A stretch of 64,000 nt of DNA from Macrobrachium rosenbergii (GCF_040412425.1 NC_089744.1:22207501-22271500); one strand, 5' to 3'; counted from the stretch's first letter, positions 1 through 13,412 are shown. Program-made: numbers and translations. The notes: generated by a model from the sequence alone, not told the origin.

Positions 1-59
1 TTTTAAAGGGTTCAGATCTATCGAGCGATAACGTGTAAATACTCCATTGGATCTGGAAC

Positions 60-157
60 CGAAAGCCATTATTATTTTTATCATGTTATCTTATGTATCA
101 AGGTTGTTTGTATTGTATTTGTATGTTCTATGTTTATGGCCCTGAGCTGCAGTAAAG

Positions 158-207
<50 letters not shown>
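60..207 (+). mobile_element. Possible 3' end of a truncated non-LTR retrotransposon with (ATT)n tail
   Basis: A T-rich stretch ends in a phrase reading ccctgagctgcagtaaag and runs straight into a pure (ATT)n tract from 158 to 207. A GC-richer 3' UTR followed by a variant of AATAAAG and a microsatellite tail is the usual look of a LINE or LINE-mobilised SINE 3' end. The body would lie beyond the left edge or is truncated. The assignment is by resemblance only. Confidence 0.35.
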
Positions 208-340
208 GGAAATTAGGAGGTGTTGGGTTTCTTGCAGCGTAATTCGTGGGCCTTGAGACTTGGCAATGACAGGCGAGCGTTTGTATACAAGGATTCATAA
301 TCATCAATGAAGGAAGACTGATTTTACCGTGCTGTATCTG

Positions 341-640
341 CCCTTCTCAGTGCACCTCATACTGTGGACTGTAGGCATTACGTAAGGTTCTTTGCAGCGT
401 CCCTTCGGCCCTTATCTGCAACCTCTTTCATTGCTTTTACTGTACTCCATTCCTATTCTCTTTCTTCCATCTTACTTTCCACCCTCTCCTAAAAATTGAT
501 TCATAGTGCAACTGCGAGGTTTTCCTCCTGTTACACCTTTCAGACCTTCTTACTGTCAATTTCCGTTTCAGCGCTGAATGACCTCATAGGTCCCAGCACC
601 TGGCCTTTGGCCTACGTTCTATACTCTGTTCTATTCTATA
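341..640 (+). mobile_element. SINE-like dispersed repeat, copy 1 of 10 (family S)
   Basis: This is the first of ten related ~270-320 bp copies here. The full copies share, in order: a head near gtgccgtcagtgcacctc, the block gcactgtaggcattactt, ggttctttgcagcg, an internal pyrimidine-rich block, tgcgaggttttcctcctg, ccgtttcagcgctgaatg, acctcataggtcccagcg, and a (TTCTA)n-like tail. I see no good pol III A/B box pair. It could be a SINE of another type or a non-autonomous 3' end. This copy keeps head, body and tail with scattered substitutions. Confidence 0.75.
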
Positions 641-2017
641 GCTGCCTTTCTCGTCCAGTTTAGTTCCTATGTTGAAGCTCCTTTGTTATATGAGGGAGGG
701 TTTTGGCTGGTCTCAAGCCACAATTGGTGGGACAGAGAGTCAGATATATGATGGAACTTGTTCGGAAACTTGCGCTGTCAGCACCTACATAATTTAGTTC
801 AGACACGCTCATTATTATGATCTGGGAAGGATTGATCTTATAAGCCAAAACATTGTTCGCCAATGCCTTATCAGACCAGTCTTTCAATAGACAAAATGAA
901 ATACAGAATGAATAGGAAGATAGGCTTTTGAGTCTTCGTTTTGCAAGTATTAGAATACCTGTAGTAAACACACTTGAATTTGCTATGTTGCATGTATGGA
1001 GAAAAGGTGTTATTTGTACCTCTTACACTGACCTCTCCTGAGGATGGGTGCAAAAATCTGATAACCATATATGATAGAATTTCTCCTTATTGACTAAGAA
1101 AACAGTTCGGTAATGCGTGATAGATTGCCATAGCTTTTAAGCCTAGCATTGAAGTAAATCCAAAGTAAAGCTAAAGTCTGGCACTTTACTACGTAGAAGT
1201 CGTAAATTGTTAGGTTTAAACACACGAGGTTTTTATTGCTTTAAAAACCGAAGATTCCTGCGAAAACCCAGAACTCGTTGTGGGTGACCTTGAAGTTGTA
1301 CGAAAACTCGGAAAATGAAAGTATTTCTTAGGGCGAGGGTTTTTGCAACCGCTGTGCCTAATTCTCTGCTCTGTCTTTGCTATAGAAGATAGTTGAATTG
1401 ATCGGGATAAAGGAAATATTTTCTTTTTCATCTCGGCAGATATTTTATTTTCTTAGATCCGGAGATGGTATAGTCAGAGGCTACACTCTGCACCACCATT
1501 TTCCATCAGCCCACTGAAAAAGAAGGTAGAGAAGGGATGGAAGACGAACCCCACCGGTCTGAAGGTATCAGTTGTGACAGGGAGAGGTCATTGGCGGTAG
1601 TGTATTGGTCCCTGGGAGGCTGTAAATCACCTGTTCTAGAGGTTCCTTGGGATTACCTGTCTTTCGAAGCTAGAAGTTAACAGAGGTAGGGGAAGCAGGA
1701 GGGGGGGGGGGTTCCAGAGCATCCTGGTTCTAGGAGGGGGGAGGGGGAGCGGTGTTTGTTTTGATTTTGGCAGCCGATTGGCGCAAGGTTTGTGGCGTTA
1801 TAGAGGATTTTCGGGACTGATGGAGCCCAGAAAGAATGTTCGGATTTGGGGGTTAGAGGGAACGGAGGATTGATTACGACCGCGGAATGTAGGCGAGCGG
1901 TGTCAGATTGGTGTGTTTTTGTCGGGGGGAAAAAGGAAAAAGCGCGTAATGGATAAACAAATAGTATGGTGAAGAGAAACAACGAGACATTGGGATTTAC
2001 TTAACTTCACTCGGAGC
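641..2017. other. No gene seen
   Basis: Mixed-complexity sequence with only short, unrelated open frames. A G-rich stretch at about 1697-1755 has runs of four or more G and could form G-quadruplexes. I recognise no repeat family. Confidence 0.5.
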
Positions 2018-2052
2018 AGAGAGAGAGAGAGAGAGAGAGAGTGAGTCTACAA

Positions 2053-2122
<70 letters not shown>

Positions 2123-2220
2123 CCTGTTTTGAGATGAGAGAGAGGTCTTGTTTTGAGATGAGAGAGAGATACCGTTTTGAGTTAGAGAGAGAGAGAGAGA
2201 GATAGAGAGAGATCTTGTTT
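2018..2220. repeat. (GA)n with interspersed short unit
   Basis: GA tracts are interrupted at least three times by a short unit containing gtcctgttttgagat and its variants, making a compound array. Open frames on both strands are pure repeat translations. Confidence 0.9.
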
Positions 2221-2280
2221 GAGTAGTCAATCTTAATGACCAAGATTTTCTCAATTTTGTAAATGATAAAACTTTAATAG

Positions 2281-2935
2281 CATAGATGTCGCATTGGAGT
2301 TTTTATTTTCGTAATTGATGAAGTTAATTGGCAAAGATGTCGCGTTGGAATGTTTAAAAATGACAATTTCGAAATATTCAGGATTTTTGACATTTTTTTC
2401 AATCCAAAATTGAATGGTAAACACCGCCTTAGATCATCAAGTGGAAATTAAAATGCCGTTTATTTATATTTTCACTAGTATAAACTCGGTTATCATTATT
2501 TTTAGTAATATATAATATTTGAAATGTGCAGTGCGGTGTTTTTTTTATCCTAAGGAATATTTAAATGCCGCGTCAAAATTTTTATGGAGCATTTAAAGTC
2601 ATTTGTTTGTGTCATTTATTTATATGAAAGTGCTATTTATTTAGATTTTCAATAGTATAAACTCGGTTATCATTATGCTAAGTAATATTTAGTATGTAAA
2701 ATATGCGGTATCGTTTTTTCGTCGCGTCAAAATTTTTGTGGAGCATTTAAAGTCGTTTATTTATGTGTCATATTTTTATTAAAGCGCCATTTATTTATAT
2801 TTTCAATAGTATAAACTCCGTTATCATTATGTTAAGTCATATTTAATATGTAAAATATGCAGTATAATTTTTTTTTTATATCTGAAGTAACATGCTAAAA
2901 CCCCGCGTCAAAATATTTGCCGAGCATTTTTTCTT
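2281..2935. repeat. AT-rich tandem repeat, three ~150-180 bp units
   Basis: Units begin near 2454, 2631 and 2784. Each carries tttcaatagtataaactc (or a close variant), gttatcattatg, a block near gtaaaatatgcag, and gcgtcaaaatttttgtgg. Divergence is moderate. A smaller ~60 bp duplication (agatgtcgcattggag / agatgtcgcgttggaa) precedes it. Confidence 0.8.
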
Positions 2936-3075
2936 TTTTAAATTCCCAGACAAGGCTAAAAAAAAAAAAAAAAAAACTAGAGATGTGACGTGTAGGCAAC
3001 GAGGAGGATTAAATAGATCCGATTTCGCGGGAGCCTTCTTCCTCGGTCGCTATGGTGACATCTCGAAAGCACCCA

Positions 3076-3118
<43 letters not shown>

Positions 3119-3237
3119 CTTTGGTCGACCAATAAGACGCTGAAGGAAAATGAAACTAATGCCGTTTGATTGCATCTTCGTGTGTGTTGCAGAACAGGCC
3201 ATGAGAAGGGGTCGTTTGGGGAGGGGTGGTGTGGGGT

Positions 3238-3238
<1 letters not shown>

Positions 3239-3334
<96 letters not shown>

Positions 3335-3431
3335 TGCAGACCTTACAGTTCGTTCGGGTTGCCCCAGGGCCCTCAGTGTTAGGCACCTCTGATGTCAACC
3401 AGAGAATTGCTAGAGAGAGAGAGAGAGAGAG
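3239..3431. repeat. (GA)n tracts
   Basis: A near-perfect (GA)n tract runs from 3239 to 3331, with a shorter one at 3411-3431. A poly(A) run near 2960 and a ~30 nt poly(T) run at 3080-3110 lie just upstream. The stretch between holds no recognisable gene. Confidence 0.9.
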
Positions 3432-4036
3432 GTGGGGGAGGGAGTGATGCAATATTACCTTTCCTTTGAAAACTGCGAAGGCGAAGAACTTGAATAGTCT
3501 TGACATAGGCGAGGATAAGTAAGGAATTGGATTTATTGGAATGTTTCGAAGCCAGCGGTTCCGTGGTTGACGCAATAGATGAAGACCATTTTTTTCCCCT
3601 ACGCTGTGAAAGCTATGCCCGGAAGATTTCCTCCGAGGCAGAAGGATGATTTTGGCAGTAATTTTAATAATTTTTAAAAATTAAATTAATTTTTGTAAAT
3701 TTATTTTAATGAGTAATTTTAACATTTTTACAAGTATCCGCTGAAATTATACCTGGAAAAGCTTGATTTTGGCCGTAATTTTAATATTTTTTTTTACAAT
3801 TAAATTTTGCAAATTTATTTTAATGAATTTTTCAAGTTTCGGCTGAAATTATACCGGGAAAAACCCGATTTTGGCAGTAATTTATTAATTTCTTGTATTA
3901 AATTCTGAAAATTTAGAGGAGGTAGTGAACTTGGCGACAAAAAATTTATTTTAAGGGGTAATTTTGTTATTAATTTTTTTCTCAGGTTTATAGAAAGTAA
4001 TTTATGAAAATACAAAGCCCAAAGCCCACTGGGCAA

Positions 4037-4039
<3 letters not shown>

Positions 4040-4115
<76 letters not shown>

Positions 4116-4116
4116 T
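4040..4116. repeat. (TA)n followed by (GT)n
   Basis: A perfect alternating TA tract of about 68 bp ends in a short GTGTGTG run. Confidence 0.95.
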
Positions 4117-4261
4117 AAGTTATTCTGATTTTTATCATTACCCAGTTTTATTTATTTTATTTTTTATGGTGCAGATGGAAACTTGAGTAAATGTATGTAA
4201 TGTGTGCATGTGTTTTAGTGTGGAAGTGTATGCCTTTTTTGCATATTTTTAGAGTTTCATT

Positions 4262-4393
4262 ATTCATTCATCAGTAGTTCCAGTGCTTAGCCTATGGCTT
4301 AGACCTGGTACTCCATTTCATTTTAGTCCTTTTGGGCTTACCATAAGAGAGCTGTTAATAAGCTCAGTGGTCTGGTTAAACTGTTTTAGTAAC

Positions 4394-4446
<53 letters not shown>
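4262..4446 (+). mobile_element. (AAT)n-tailed dispersed element, family with gctcagtggtctggtta
   Basis: A ~130 bp body containing gagctgttaataagctcag, which can fold into a small hairpin, and gtggtctggttaaact ends in a pure (AAT)n tract (4393-4446). A unique body with a trinucleotide tail is typical of retroposed elements. Only one clear copy lies in the window. Confidence 0.4.
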
Positions 4447-5018
4447 AAAGCTATATCTGGAAAATTTCTGTCTACGCATAACCCTGATTTCGGCAGCAAT
4501 TTATTAATATCTTACAGTAGATTTCGTAAATTTAGAGAAGTTTGAGATATTAGCGACAGAAATATTTATTTTTAAGGAATAATTCTGCCGTTCATTTTTC
4601 CAAACCTATTAAAAACGTCACAAATTATTTCTTTCAAGTTATTTTCGGCTGGGCTCCCTGCTATACTTGAAAGTAACTGAATTGCAAGGTCTCGCGTTAT
4701 TTATATAATAAAATTCCTGTATACCCTTAAGTGCCAAGGATATATGAAAAACTCGGTGCCAGTGCCAACTGTATGCCTCATCCTAGCCTCTGCCTCTGTC
4801 ACTCTCAGGTTTTGCGTGAACTTCGTGCCAAGAGAAGTACTAGGGTCGACGCTTTTCATGTCTCGGGTATGGGTATCTCGCTACAGTGCCCGGTTTATTT
4901 ATAGTTTTGATAATTCCGTATATACGTTGCGCTGTTTGATTTAGCGCGAGATTTGGCATAATGGTCTGGCAGTGGCGGGGCTTTGAGGTTATTTATATTC
5001 TCAGACACAGTAAAAACA

Positions 5019-5310
5019 TGAGGTGCACTGTAGGCATTACTTAAGGTTCTTTGCAGCGTCCCTTCGGGCCCCCTATTTGCAACCCCTTTCATTCCATTTA
5101 CTGTACCTCCTTTCATATTCTCTTTCTTCCAACTTACTTTCCACCATCTTACTTTCCACCCCTTCTCCCAACAACTGATTCATGGTGCAACTGCGAGGTT
5201 TTCCTCCTGTTACCATTTTACTGTCAGTTTCCGTTTCAGTGCTGAATAGCCTTATAGATCACAGTGCTTGGCCTTTGGCGTAAATTCTATATTCAGTTCA
5301 ATTCAATTCA
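5019..5310 (+). mobile_element. SINE-like family S, copy 2
   Basis: The head is shortened and begins within gaggtgcactgtaggcatt. The body is complete but contains a small duplication in the acttactttccacc block. The tail is a cagttcaattcaattc variant. Confidence 0.75.
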
Positions 5311-5784
5311 TTCTTTGGTAATGTCTGCTTTTATCACATCACATTAACGTCTTACCTTGATATAAAAAAAAAAAGTCTTATCTTGTTTAAAAGAAAAGCA
5401 ATGTAATTTTGATGCTCAAAACTTCCTGATTGGCAGTGTCTTTTATTCCACTCACTTGAACACTTCTTAAGGAAAGTTTATGTGAAAACTTAATTTTTAT
5501 CAGTTTTTCATTTAAGGAAGAAATTTACAGTTGGCTCTCTGATACTCTCCCGAATGCATTGTCGACCGGAAGGTCTTCAGACAGCTTTTACTCTTACGAA
5601 CAACCTATTTTGACTCCGGAGCTTTGAACTGAAGTAAATTGGGAATATGACTCACTCAAGATTTCATTAGTATTGGAAGTTGTCGAAGGTCAAGTTTTAC
5701 GTTGACATTTTGGGACAAAAAGTGGTCTGAGACGGGACAGGTGGTTTAGAATTGGGTAACGATTGACACTGGACAGACTGAGAA

Positions 5785-5960
5785 AATGCAGACGACGCAG
5801 GTTTAATCAGCAAAACGCCTTAAGATTCGCAAAAGCTTTATATAGCTAGAGAGATTGTACACAAATTAAATGTAAGGTGAACAGAATGGATGAAGTAAAT
5901 TTGAACGGAGAAAGGGTTAATAATGTTAAATCTTTCAAATGTTAAGGAGCAGTGTATCCA
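5785..5960 (+). pseudogene. Decayed LINE reverse transcriptase fragment (YADD-box region)
   Basis: Reading from 5788 gives ADDAGLISKTP, then a stop, then a Lys-rich helix region, the layout after the catalytic xADD box of a non-LTR retrotransposon reverse transcriptase. After a frameshift, 5887-5943 reads MDEVNLNGERVNNVKSFKC, which resembles the LNGxxLxxVxxFKYLG segment downstream of the active site in such enzymes. Stops and frame changes show it is dead. The upstream fingers and palm are not recognisable. It appears to be the same broad RT type as the fragment at 15781-16415. Assignment rests on motif recognition only. Confidence 0.55.
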
Positions 5961-6091
5961 GTGTAGGTTCTCTTGAGTGGGAATTTAATGAAGGACAAAA
6001 AAAAAAAAAAAGGCAAGCCAAAAGATAATCAGAGTGAATAAGATTGAGAAATCAAATAGACGTGATTATGGAACAGGATATATATTATAAA

Positions 6092-6095
<4 letters not shown>

Positions 6096-6165
<70 letters not shown>
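6096..6165. repeat. (TA)n
   Basis: Perfect alternating TA of about 70 bp. Confidence 0.95.
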
Positions 6166-6167
<2 letters not shown>

Positions 6168-6223
6168 AGATAATGATAATGACGAAAGGGAAACGGCGGT
6201 GGTAGGTCTATATGCCTTTCGCA

Positions 6224-6485
6224 TACTGGGATGAGAACTGGGAAAGGGAGTCTGGAGGTGAGTGGAGATTCGTGAAAGATAAAGCACAGGAAAAAGATGA
6301 TGATGATGATGCTGATGAATTGCCTAATGTATTCAATTAGTATGGTTTCTCTCACGTCGCGATGAGAACTGGGAAAGGGAGTCTGGAGGTGATTGATTTG
6401 TGAAAGGTAAAGCGCGGGAAAAAGATGATGATGATGATGATGAATTGCCTAAATCGATCCAGTTATTATGGTTTCTCTCACGTCT
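6224..6485. repeat. Tandem duplication, ~131 bp unit
   Basis: Two direct copies (about 6228-6355 and 6360-6485) share gatgagaactgggaaaggga, tctggaggtga, a (GAT)n tract, gatgaattgcctaa and tatggtttctctcacgtc. Divergence is low. Confidence 0.85.
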
Positions 6486-6794
6486 AAATTATAAAATGAA
6501 ACATCTAGCTTTCCGTATTTAGATGTAGCCGTTGAATATTAAAAACTCCACAGCACATCTGTTATTCTCCTCTTTGTTGCAATATCCCACTTAAATTGCT
6601 CGAACAGATCCGCGTGATGAGAAAAACTGCGGCCCTATATCTAATGCGAGTGGCAATAAAGAGATTTAATTCGCCATATTATCATACAAAATAAAGGAGA
6701 TTGCCCCTAGGGGCGAGATAATGAATGCCATGTGTGGGCCCTGAGCCCGTGTTATTGCTTTCAAGATTGTAAAGGAAAGAGAAATGGAATTTAG

Positions 6795-6795
<1 letters not shown>

Positions 6796-6858
<63 letters not shown>

Positions 6859-6926
6859 TACTTGTCGTGTTTCGTTTCGCTTTCTCTCTCCCCCCTCCCT
6901 CTCTCTCTCTCTTCGTGTACTTGTCG

Positions 6927-6998
<72 letters not shown>

Positions 6999-7021
6999 TT
7001 TTCTCGCTCTCCCCCTTCGTG

Positions 7022-7085
<64 letters not shown>

Positions 7086-7148
7086 TCTTGTTTTCCCGCT
7101 CTCCCCCTTTCGTGTACTTACCTTGTTTGTCCCTCTCCCCCTTCATTG

Positions 7149-7195
<47 letters not shown>
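6796..7195. repeat. (CT)n compound array
   Basis: Four or more (CT)n tracts are separated by variants of cgtgtacttgtcgtgttt, ctcccccttcgtgccccc and similar C-rich spacers. The SLSL and RERE frames here are repeat translations. Confidence 0.95.
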
Positions 7196-7196
<1 letters not shown>

Positions 7197-7696
7197 CGCA
7201 GTCTTATTTGGGCAAAGATGTTATGCAGTGTAATGCCTGAGATAATCATTGGTAACACTATTGACATAAAAAAAAAAAAAAGTTTCTACCTACATAGGTG
7301 GTCAGTACCAGGACGCGGTTGGTTTCAAGAGCTTTTAATGGCTGCCTGGCTCTAGTTATAACCGCGCTTAATGCATTATTTACGCGATTCTTTTGTTTTC
7401 TTATGGGCTGTATGTGGGCAGTAAGCAGGAAGGTTTAAAACTCGCTGAGCACGTGCCCACACGTCATATTCCTAACCAAATGGGCAGGTTAGGCTATATA
7501 GGTTGTTGGTTCATGACTTGGCAGTAGTCATTATTGTGTATATGTATACTGTATGTATATACATATGTATGTATTTATATAAATGTATACAGTATATAAT
7601 GACTACTATAATAATAATATGTAAAGATTAACCCATAACCTATATTATAATGTGCACACACATGTATATACTGTATATACATATATATACTGGTAT
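7196..7696. other. No gene seen
   Basis: Mixed sequence with an A-run at 7268-7280 and AT/GT-rich short-period sequence from 7535. Nothing recognisable. Confidence 0.5.
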
Positions 7697-7832
<136 letters not shown>

Positions 7833-8039
7833 TTTGCGCAGTATTTGTTTTAGTGTTTTGATCAGTAAGGCAGAGCAGTGGATCATCATTAATATTGCTT
7901 ACTATGCCTGTACATGATGTAAAAAAAATCATTGTATTGTCTGAATAGTGAAGGGTGTGGGGAAATGTGAAAAAAAAAATCTCCTTTTTATCCATTCATT
8001 TGTCAAGTTGCATTGTTTCTGTTGTATACGCTTCAATAA

Positions 8040-8041
<2 letters not shown>

Positions 8042-8117
<76 letters not shown>

Positions 8118-8144
8118 AAATCGAAATTTGATATGCCTCTCTCT

Positions 8145-8207
<63 letters not shown>

Positions 8208-8229
8208 AAATCGTATGAAATTTGATATG

Positions 8230-8297
<68 letters not shown>
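8042..8297. repeat. (CT)n compound array, three units
   Basis: Long CT tracts are separated three times by a short unit containing ggaaatcg(tatg)aaatttgatatgcc variants. It is a locus-private compound tandem repeat. Confidence 0.95.
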
Positions 8298-8298
<1 letters not shown>

Positions 8299-8779
8299 AA
8301 ATCATGTGAAATATCGAAATGCCCTTAAAATTTGGCATGAACCGTCTTTGACAACATTTGTATTAAGCAACTTTGGGTATCGTTTTTCATTTCCGGTGCT
8401 TCTATATACTGTTCGCCCCGAATAAACAATCTTTGATTGTGGGAGTTAGCAAGGCTTCTCTCGCTTTGGAGACGATTGTTTCCCAACCCAGACTTATTAA
8501 TTGAAGCGTCCTATCTCTTAGGGTCATCTTAATTGGGTGGCAAGCTGCAGTCAGAATCTGAGTGACAATTACGAGTGAGGCCGTTTTCTTGGTGTCAGGT
8601 GGTAGTTGATATTCTGAAGTTGATTTTTACAGTTTCTATATTTTTATTTTAATATACTTAAAACTCATGCGTTTTGTTCCTTTTCACTAAAACTGATGAC
8701 TTAATGTCTAAAACATTTTAAAGTAGGGAATGTCGTCTGCCGATTTATATTTAACATAGAACAAAGCAGTGTGTATTGG

Positions 8780-9290
8780 ATGTTCTTGGAAAATTCTAGG
8801 TTCGTTATCTTATTGTTCACACATTTGGAAGAAGAATTTTATCGTTGTTCAGTTCAAGTTGATGACACAAATGTCGACGAGATTAAAGATAACAGAAGTT
8901 GGTCATTACCCTTAGGAATCATTACGCCCTCACGATAACAGTGTTATTTCATGTGTCGTGACGGAATTAGATTGTCGTTTGTTGCATTCACAATTCTGTG
9001 AGGAAGTGTGTTATTAAGATATGTTCAGGTAACAAATGTTTTGTTTACTCATTTACTTTCCACTGAGAATAAATCAGCATTGTTAGATCCCCCCCCCAAG
9101 AAAATTCTGGATTTTAATGAGTTTGGGCATTATCTTAGTGTTCGTACACATTCGGAACAAGAATTTTATCGCTTTCTGATTCAAGTTCGTAATACGAATG
9201 TCAAAGTAAAGAATTATTACTATCGAACGATACCACAACCGTGTTATCTCAAACGTCATGATTAAATTAGATTATTTCTGTATTTCCTTT
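8780..9290. repeat. Old diverged duplication
   Basis: The segments 8790-8985 and 9105-9275 align loosely in the same order: a cacacatttgga or cacattcgga block, agaattttatcg, ttcaagtt, acacaaatgtcgac or aatacgaatgtcaa, gataacagtgttat or ccgtgttat, and a tcgtgacgg or cgtcatgatt end. The intervening sequence is not recognised. Divergence is high. Confidence 0.5.
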
Positions 9291-9317
9291 TACCTTCTCG
9301 TACTTCCCAATGAGCAC

Positions 9318-10117
<800 letters not shown>

Positions 10118-10201
10118 GACCTGTTTAAGAGAGAGTCTATTTCCTTAATAATAATAATAATAATAATAATAATAGATTCACAATTTCGTGAAAAACAATC
10201 T

Positions 10202-10354
10202 GAGTAATAAAAATCCACAATTATATAGTAAATATACTACTATGTAAAATGAACCAAAGACTTTCGAACACCTGAACCGTTCAGGATTTCGAAAGTCTTT
10301 GGTTCATTTTACGTAGTAATATATTTACTATATAATCGTGGATTTTTATTACTC
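10202..10354. mobile_element. Fold-back element (~68 bp arms) between (AAT)n tracts
   Basis: The arms 10202-10270 and 10286-10354 are near-perfect inverted copies (gagtaataaaaatccac against gtggatttttattactc at the outer ends). The loop near cctgaaccgttcagg is itself palindromic. (AAT)n tracts flank it at 10146-10174 and 10357-10412. It has the form of a MITE or hairpin insertion, but no clear target duplication can be assigned in the microsatellite. Confidence 0.75.
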
Positions 10355-10356
10355 CA

Positions 10357-10412
<56 letters not shown>

Positions 10413-10889
10413 TTGATACGTGCATTATTCTGTGAGGAATTGTGGTATGGATGGCGTTTTGTCTTGAATGAAGTTATCACACTTCACTACCGAGGCGGAA
10501 TCTGGCTCTTGACGAATTGTCACCGCAATTTGCCATATAGCAAATCACTCTGTGCCAAGAGCAGTCGAGTGCTCACGATAGGACACAAGTGATATGATGC
10601 GTTCTCGTTTTCTTTTTGAGGGAGTGATTCCTCGTCGCCGTTATTGAAGGGTTGGTCACATTTTGGAATAGTTTATGTTAATGAAATTCTGGTTAAAGGA
10701 ATTGACTTCAGCAGTGCATTGTCTTAAACATGCATTGAGCCTCTGGTAACATGCATTGAGCCTCGAAAAAGTGTTTAAATAACACGAAAGCGCTTGGTAC
10801 TCCTTTAATTTTTCCTGTGGCCTTGGCTGAATGCAGTTGTATATAAGTTTGGTGCATTAGGTATAGTGATTCATGTTATGGTATGATAT
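10413..10889. other. No gene seen
   Basis: Mixed sequence; a short direct duplication of acatgcattgagcctc occurs near 10730-10765. Confidence 0.5.
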
Positions 10890-11620
10890 TTGTGCTTTCA
10901 TTATGCAGTTGTATATAGGTTCAGCAGAGTGGATTTTAAATGATTTGTATTGCGATTTAATATTTGAATATAAAATTTTTAAATATGTAGCTCTGTATAG
11001 GTTTAGTAGATTGGATTTTAAATGGTTTATATTTCGTTTAATATTTGAATATAAAATTTTTAAATATGTAGCTCTATATAGGTTTAGTAGATTGGATTTT
11101 AAATGGTTTATAGTTTGGTTTAATATTTGAATATAAAATTTTTAAATATGTAGCTCTATACAGGTTTAGTGAATTGGATTTTAAATGGTTTGTACAGTGG
11201 TTTAATGTATTTAAAGGTAAAATTGTTTTGAATATGCATTTATAGGTTTAGTACATTTGATTTTAAATTATGTTGTGGCATATTATGTGTGAGTTTAAAT
11301 TTGCTTTAATTAGATTTTAAATTATTTATATTGTGATTTAATATTTGTGAGTATAAAATGATTTTAAAGGTGAGGTTGTATATAGGCTCAGTAGATTGGT
11401 TATTAAAGTATTTATATTGTGCTGAATGTTTGAGCATAAAATTGTTTTAAATATGCACCTGTATATAGGTTTACTGTTTACTAAACTGGATTTCAAATGA
11501 TTTATATTGTCTCAATAATTGTGAGTATAAAATTATTTTAAATGTGCAGTTGTATAAGGGTTTAGCGAGATGGCTATCACATGATTTGTATTGTGGCTTG
11601 ATATTTGTGAGTATAAAGTC
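10890..11620. repeat. AT-rich tandem array, ~81 bp unit
   Basis: The freshest units start near 10981 and 11062, giving an 81 bp period, with tgtagctctatataggttta, gattggattttaaatgg and atttgaatataaaattttt. The array decays to the right over about nine units. Because 81 is a multiple of three, a short frame repeats YRFSRLDFKWFI, but this is not evidence of a gene. Confidence 0.85.
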
Positions 11621-11889
11621 ATATTATGCACAAGTGACGTAACTTCGTAATTAGCCAAGTGTTACAAAATCATCACTCGGTTGTCATGGTGCAGATGTGT
11701 TGATATCGATTCGAAAGGAATGCGGACAGTAAAGTTGGTATTAGTTATCTCTTGAGTTATCTCTTTTTATCGCTGAATTGTCAAGTCTGTCTTTCCTGAG
11801 GGAGATGCAATTTATCAGTTAAAATTCCCTTGGGTATCAGTGAACCCCGAGGTATAGTAAGTTCAATATTAAGTGAGATTTCTGGCTTA

Positions 11890-11893
<4 letters not shown>

Positions 11894-11963
<70 letters not shown>

Positions 11964-11964
11964 A

Positions 11965-12058
<94 letters not shown>

Positions 12059-12071
12059 TATATATATATAT
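11894..12071. repeat. (TA)n-(CA)n-(TA)n
   Basis: A CA run (about 11965-11988) separates two TA tracts, with a short additional TA run to 12071. Confidence 0.95.
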
Positions 12072-13162
12072 GCGTATAAATTCTGAGCATTTTAGTCTTA
12101 CCATTTAGATATTGCTGAGTACATATCACTGGATTCAGTCACCCTTGATAACATGGCAAGTTCCTTCAGGGTTACACTACATATACAGTAGTTATTATTA
12201 GTTGCGATGTTGTTATAAAAAGTGAAACCTAGTATGGAATAATACTCATAATGATTGGATTTTTCATGAACCCTGATTTATCTTTGGAACCATTTTGAAG
12301 ATGTTAAGTCGCTCAAATTTTTGTATAGAAACGACTGTAAATTCGTTTAAAATTATTATAATTGTTTAGGCATTTTGATGTTACGGTAAGCTAAGGGGGG
12401 TGGGGGGCGTTAGACCCCTTTAGATTTTTACTAAGAGTACGGACGTTGCGACAGACCCAGTCGATCTAAAATGAAGTAGGAATCCCCAGTAATCTCTGAA
12501 TCATTGATCCCGTGGGAAAATTGGCCGTCATGGGTGTCTGTGGTCATTTTAGCGACCAATCAGGGCTCTGGGCCTCTATTTCTGCTGAATCTGCAGAGCG
12601 TCCGGGGGAATGTTATATTGGCTGACAGGGAAAAGAGAGGGAGGGAGGGAGGGATGGAGAGGAGAGGAGAGGAGGAAAGGGTTAGCCGCTTGATCTGGTT
12701 TGTCGAGTTTTGCAGAGTAACGAAGTTGTGTTTTGCTGATTTTTCTCATTTTTATTTTTGCCGAAATTAGTAAGTAGTTGGCTTTTACAGAGGTTTAGTT
12801 GTATGCAGAGATCGATAGCATCAGTCCATTAATTAGATTTTTTAATATTTGAAGTCTGCGCAAGTTGCTGATTTTATCTTATTTGATGCCAAGAACCTTC
12901 CTTGAGCAACGTAGTTCATATAAATTTCAAGGACATATTGACTTTGTCTTTTCATTTTCTTTCATTAACTCTCTTTCTCTTCTGCATTCCAATATCATTC
13001 CGGTTTCTTGATGATATCAGTGACAGGAACTCTATAATTGCTTTTGTTCGGTGCGCGACAAATTTATTGTTTTATATTTTGTAACTAAATTTATTTCTTG
13101 TTTTGTTTGCTTCGTATTTCCCGGGCAAGATGACAAATTGCCATTGGTCTTTGGCGAAAAGG
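12072..13162. other. No gene seen
   Basis: Mixed sequence. A G-run at 12399-12410 and a short (GGGA)n/(GGA)n purine tract at 12632-12680 are present. The open frame at 12504-12770 is short, ends in the purine tract and shows no recognisable domain. Confidence 0.5.
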
Positions 13163-13412
13163 AACAAGGGTTGATTGATTGGTGTGAAACTCAGTCTTAC
13201 AGATTAGTTTTCGGAAAGATAAGTAAGATTGGGCTAGACTGGTGTGAATCTCAGTCTTACAGATTAGTTTTTGGAAAGTTAAGTAAGATTGGGATAGACT
13301 GGTGTAAATCTCAGTCTTACAGATTAGTTTTTGGAAAGATAAGTAAGATTTGGATAGACTGGTGTGAATCTCGGTCTTACAGATTAGTTTTAGGAAAGAT
13401 AAGTAAATTGAC
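13163..13412. repeat. Tandem array, 60 bp unit, four units
   Basis: Exactly phased 60 bp units contain ctcagtcttacagattagtt, tggaaagataagtaagatt and a gactggtgtgaat block. The period gives an in-frame 20-residue repeat (core DWCESQSYRLVFGK) on the + strand, and the opposite strand is open as well. That double openness is expected from a stop-free unit and does not show coding. Units differ by only a few bases. Confidence 0.9.

Larger units (their letters stand above)
3645..4605. repeat. Diverged AT-rich tandem/dispersed unit
   Basis: A unit containing ctgaaattatacc, gattttggcagtaattt and gtaaatttattttaa recurs near 3650, 3740, 3840 and again near 4455-4600. The last copy is separated from the others by (TA)n (4040-4107) and an (AAT)n-tailed element. 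This suggests one old tandem array split by later insertions. Confidence 0.55.

Noticed and set aside
6682..7355. Long open frames of Ser-Leu or Arg-Glu repeats
   Set aside because: They are translations of (CT)n or (GA)n, open in several frames and on both strands; the same applies to all such frames in the window.
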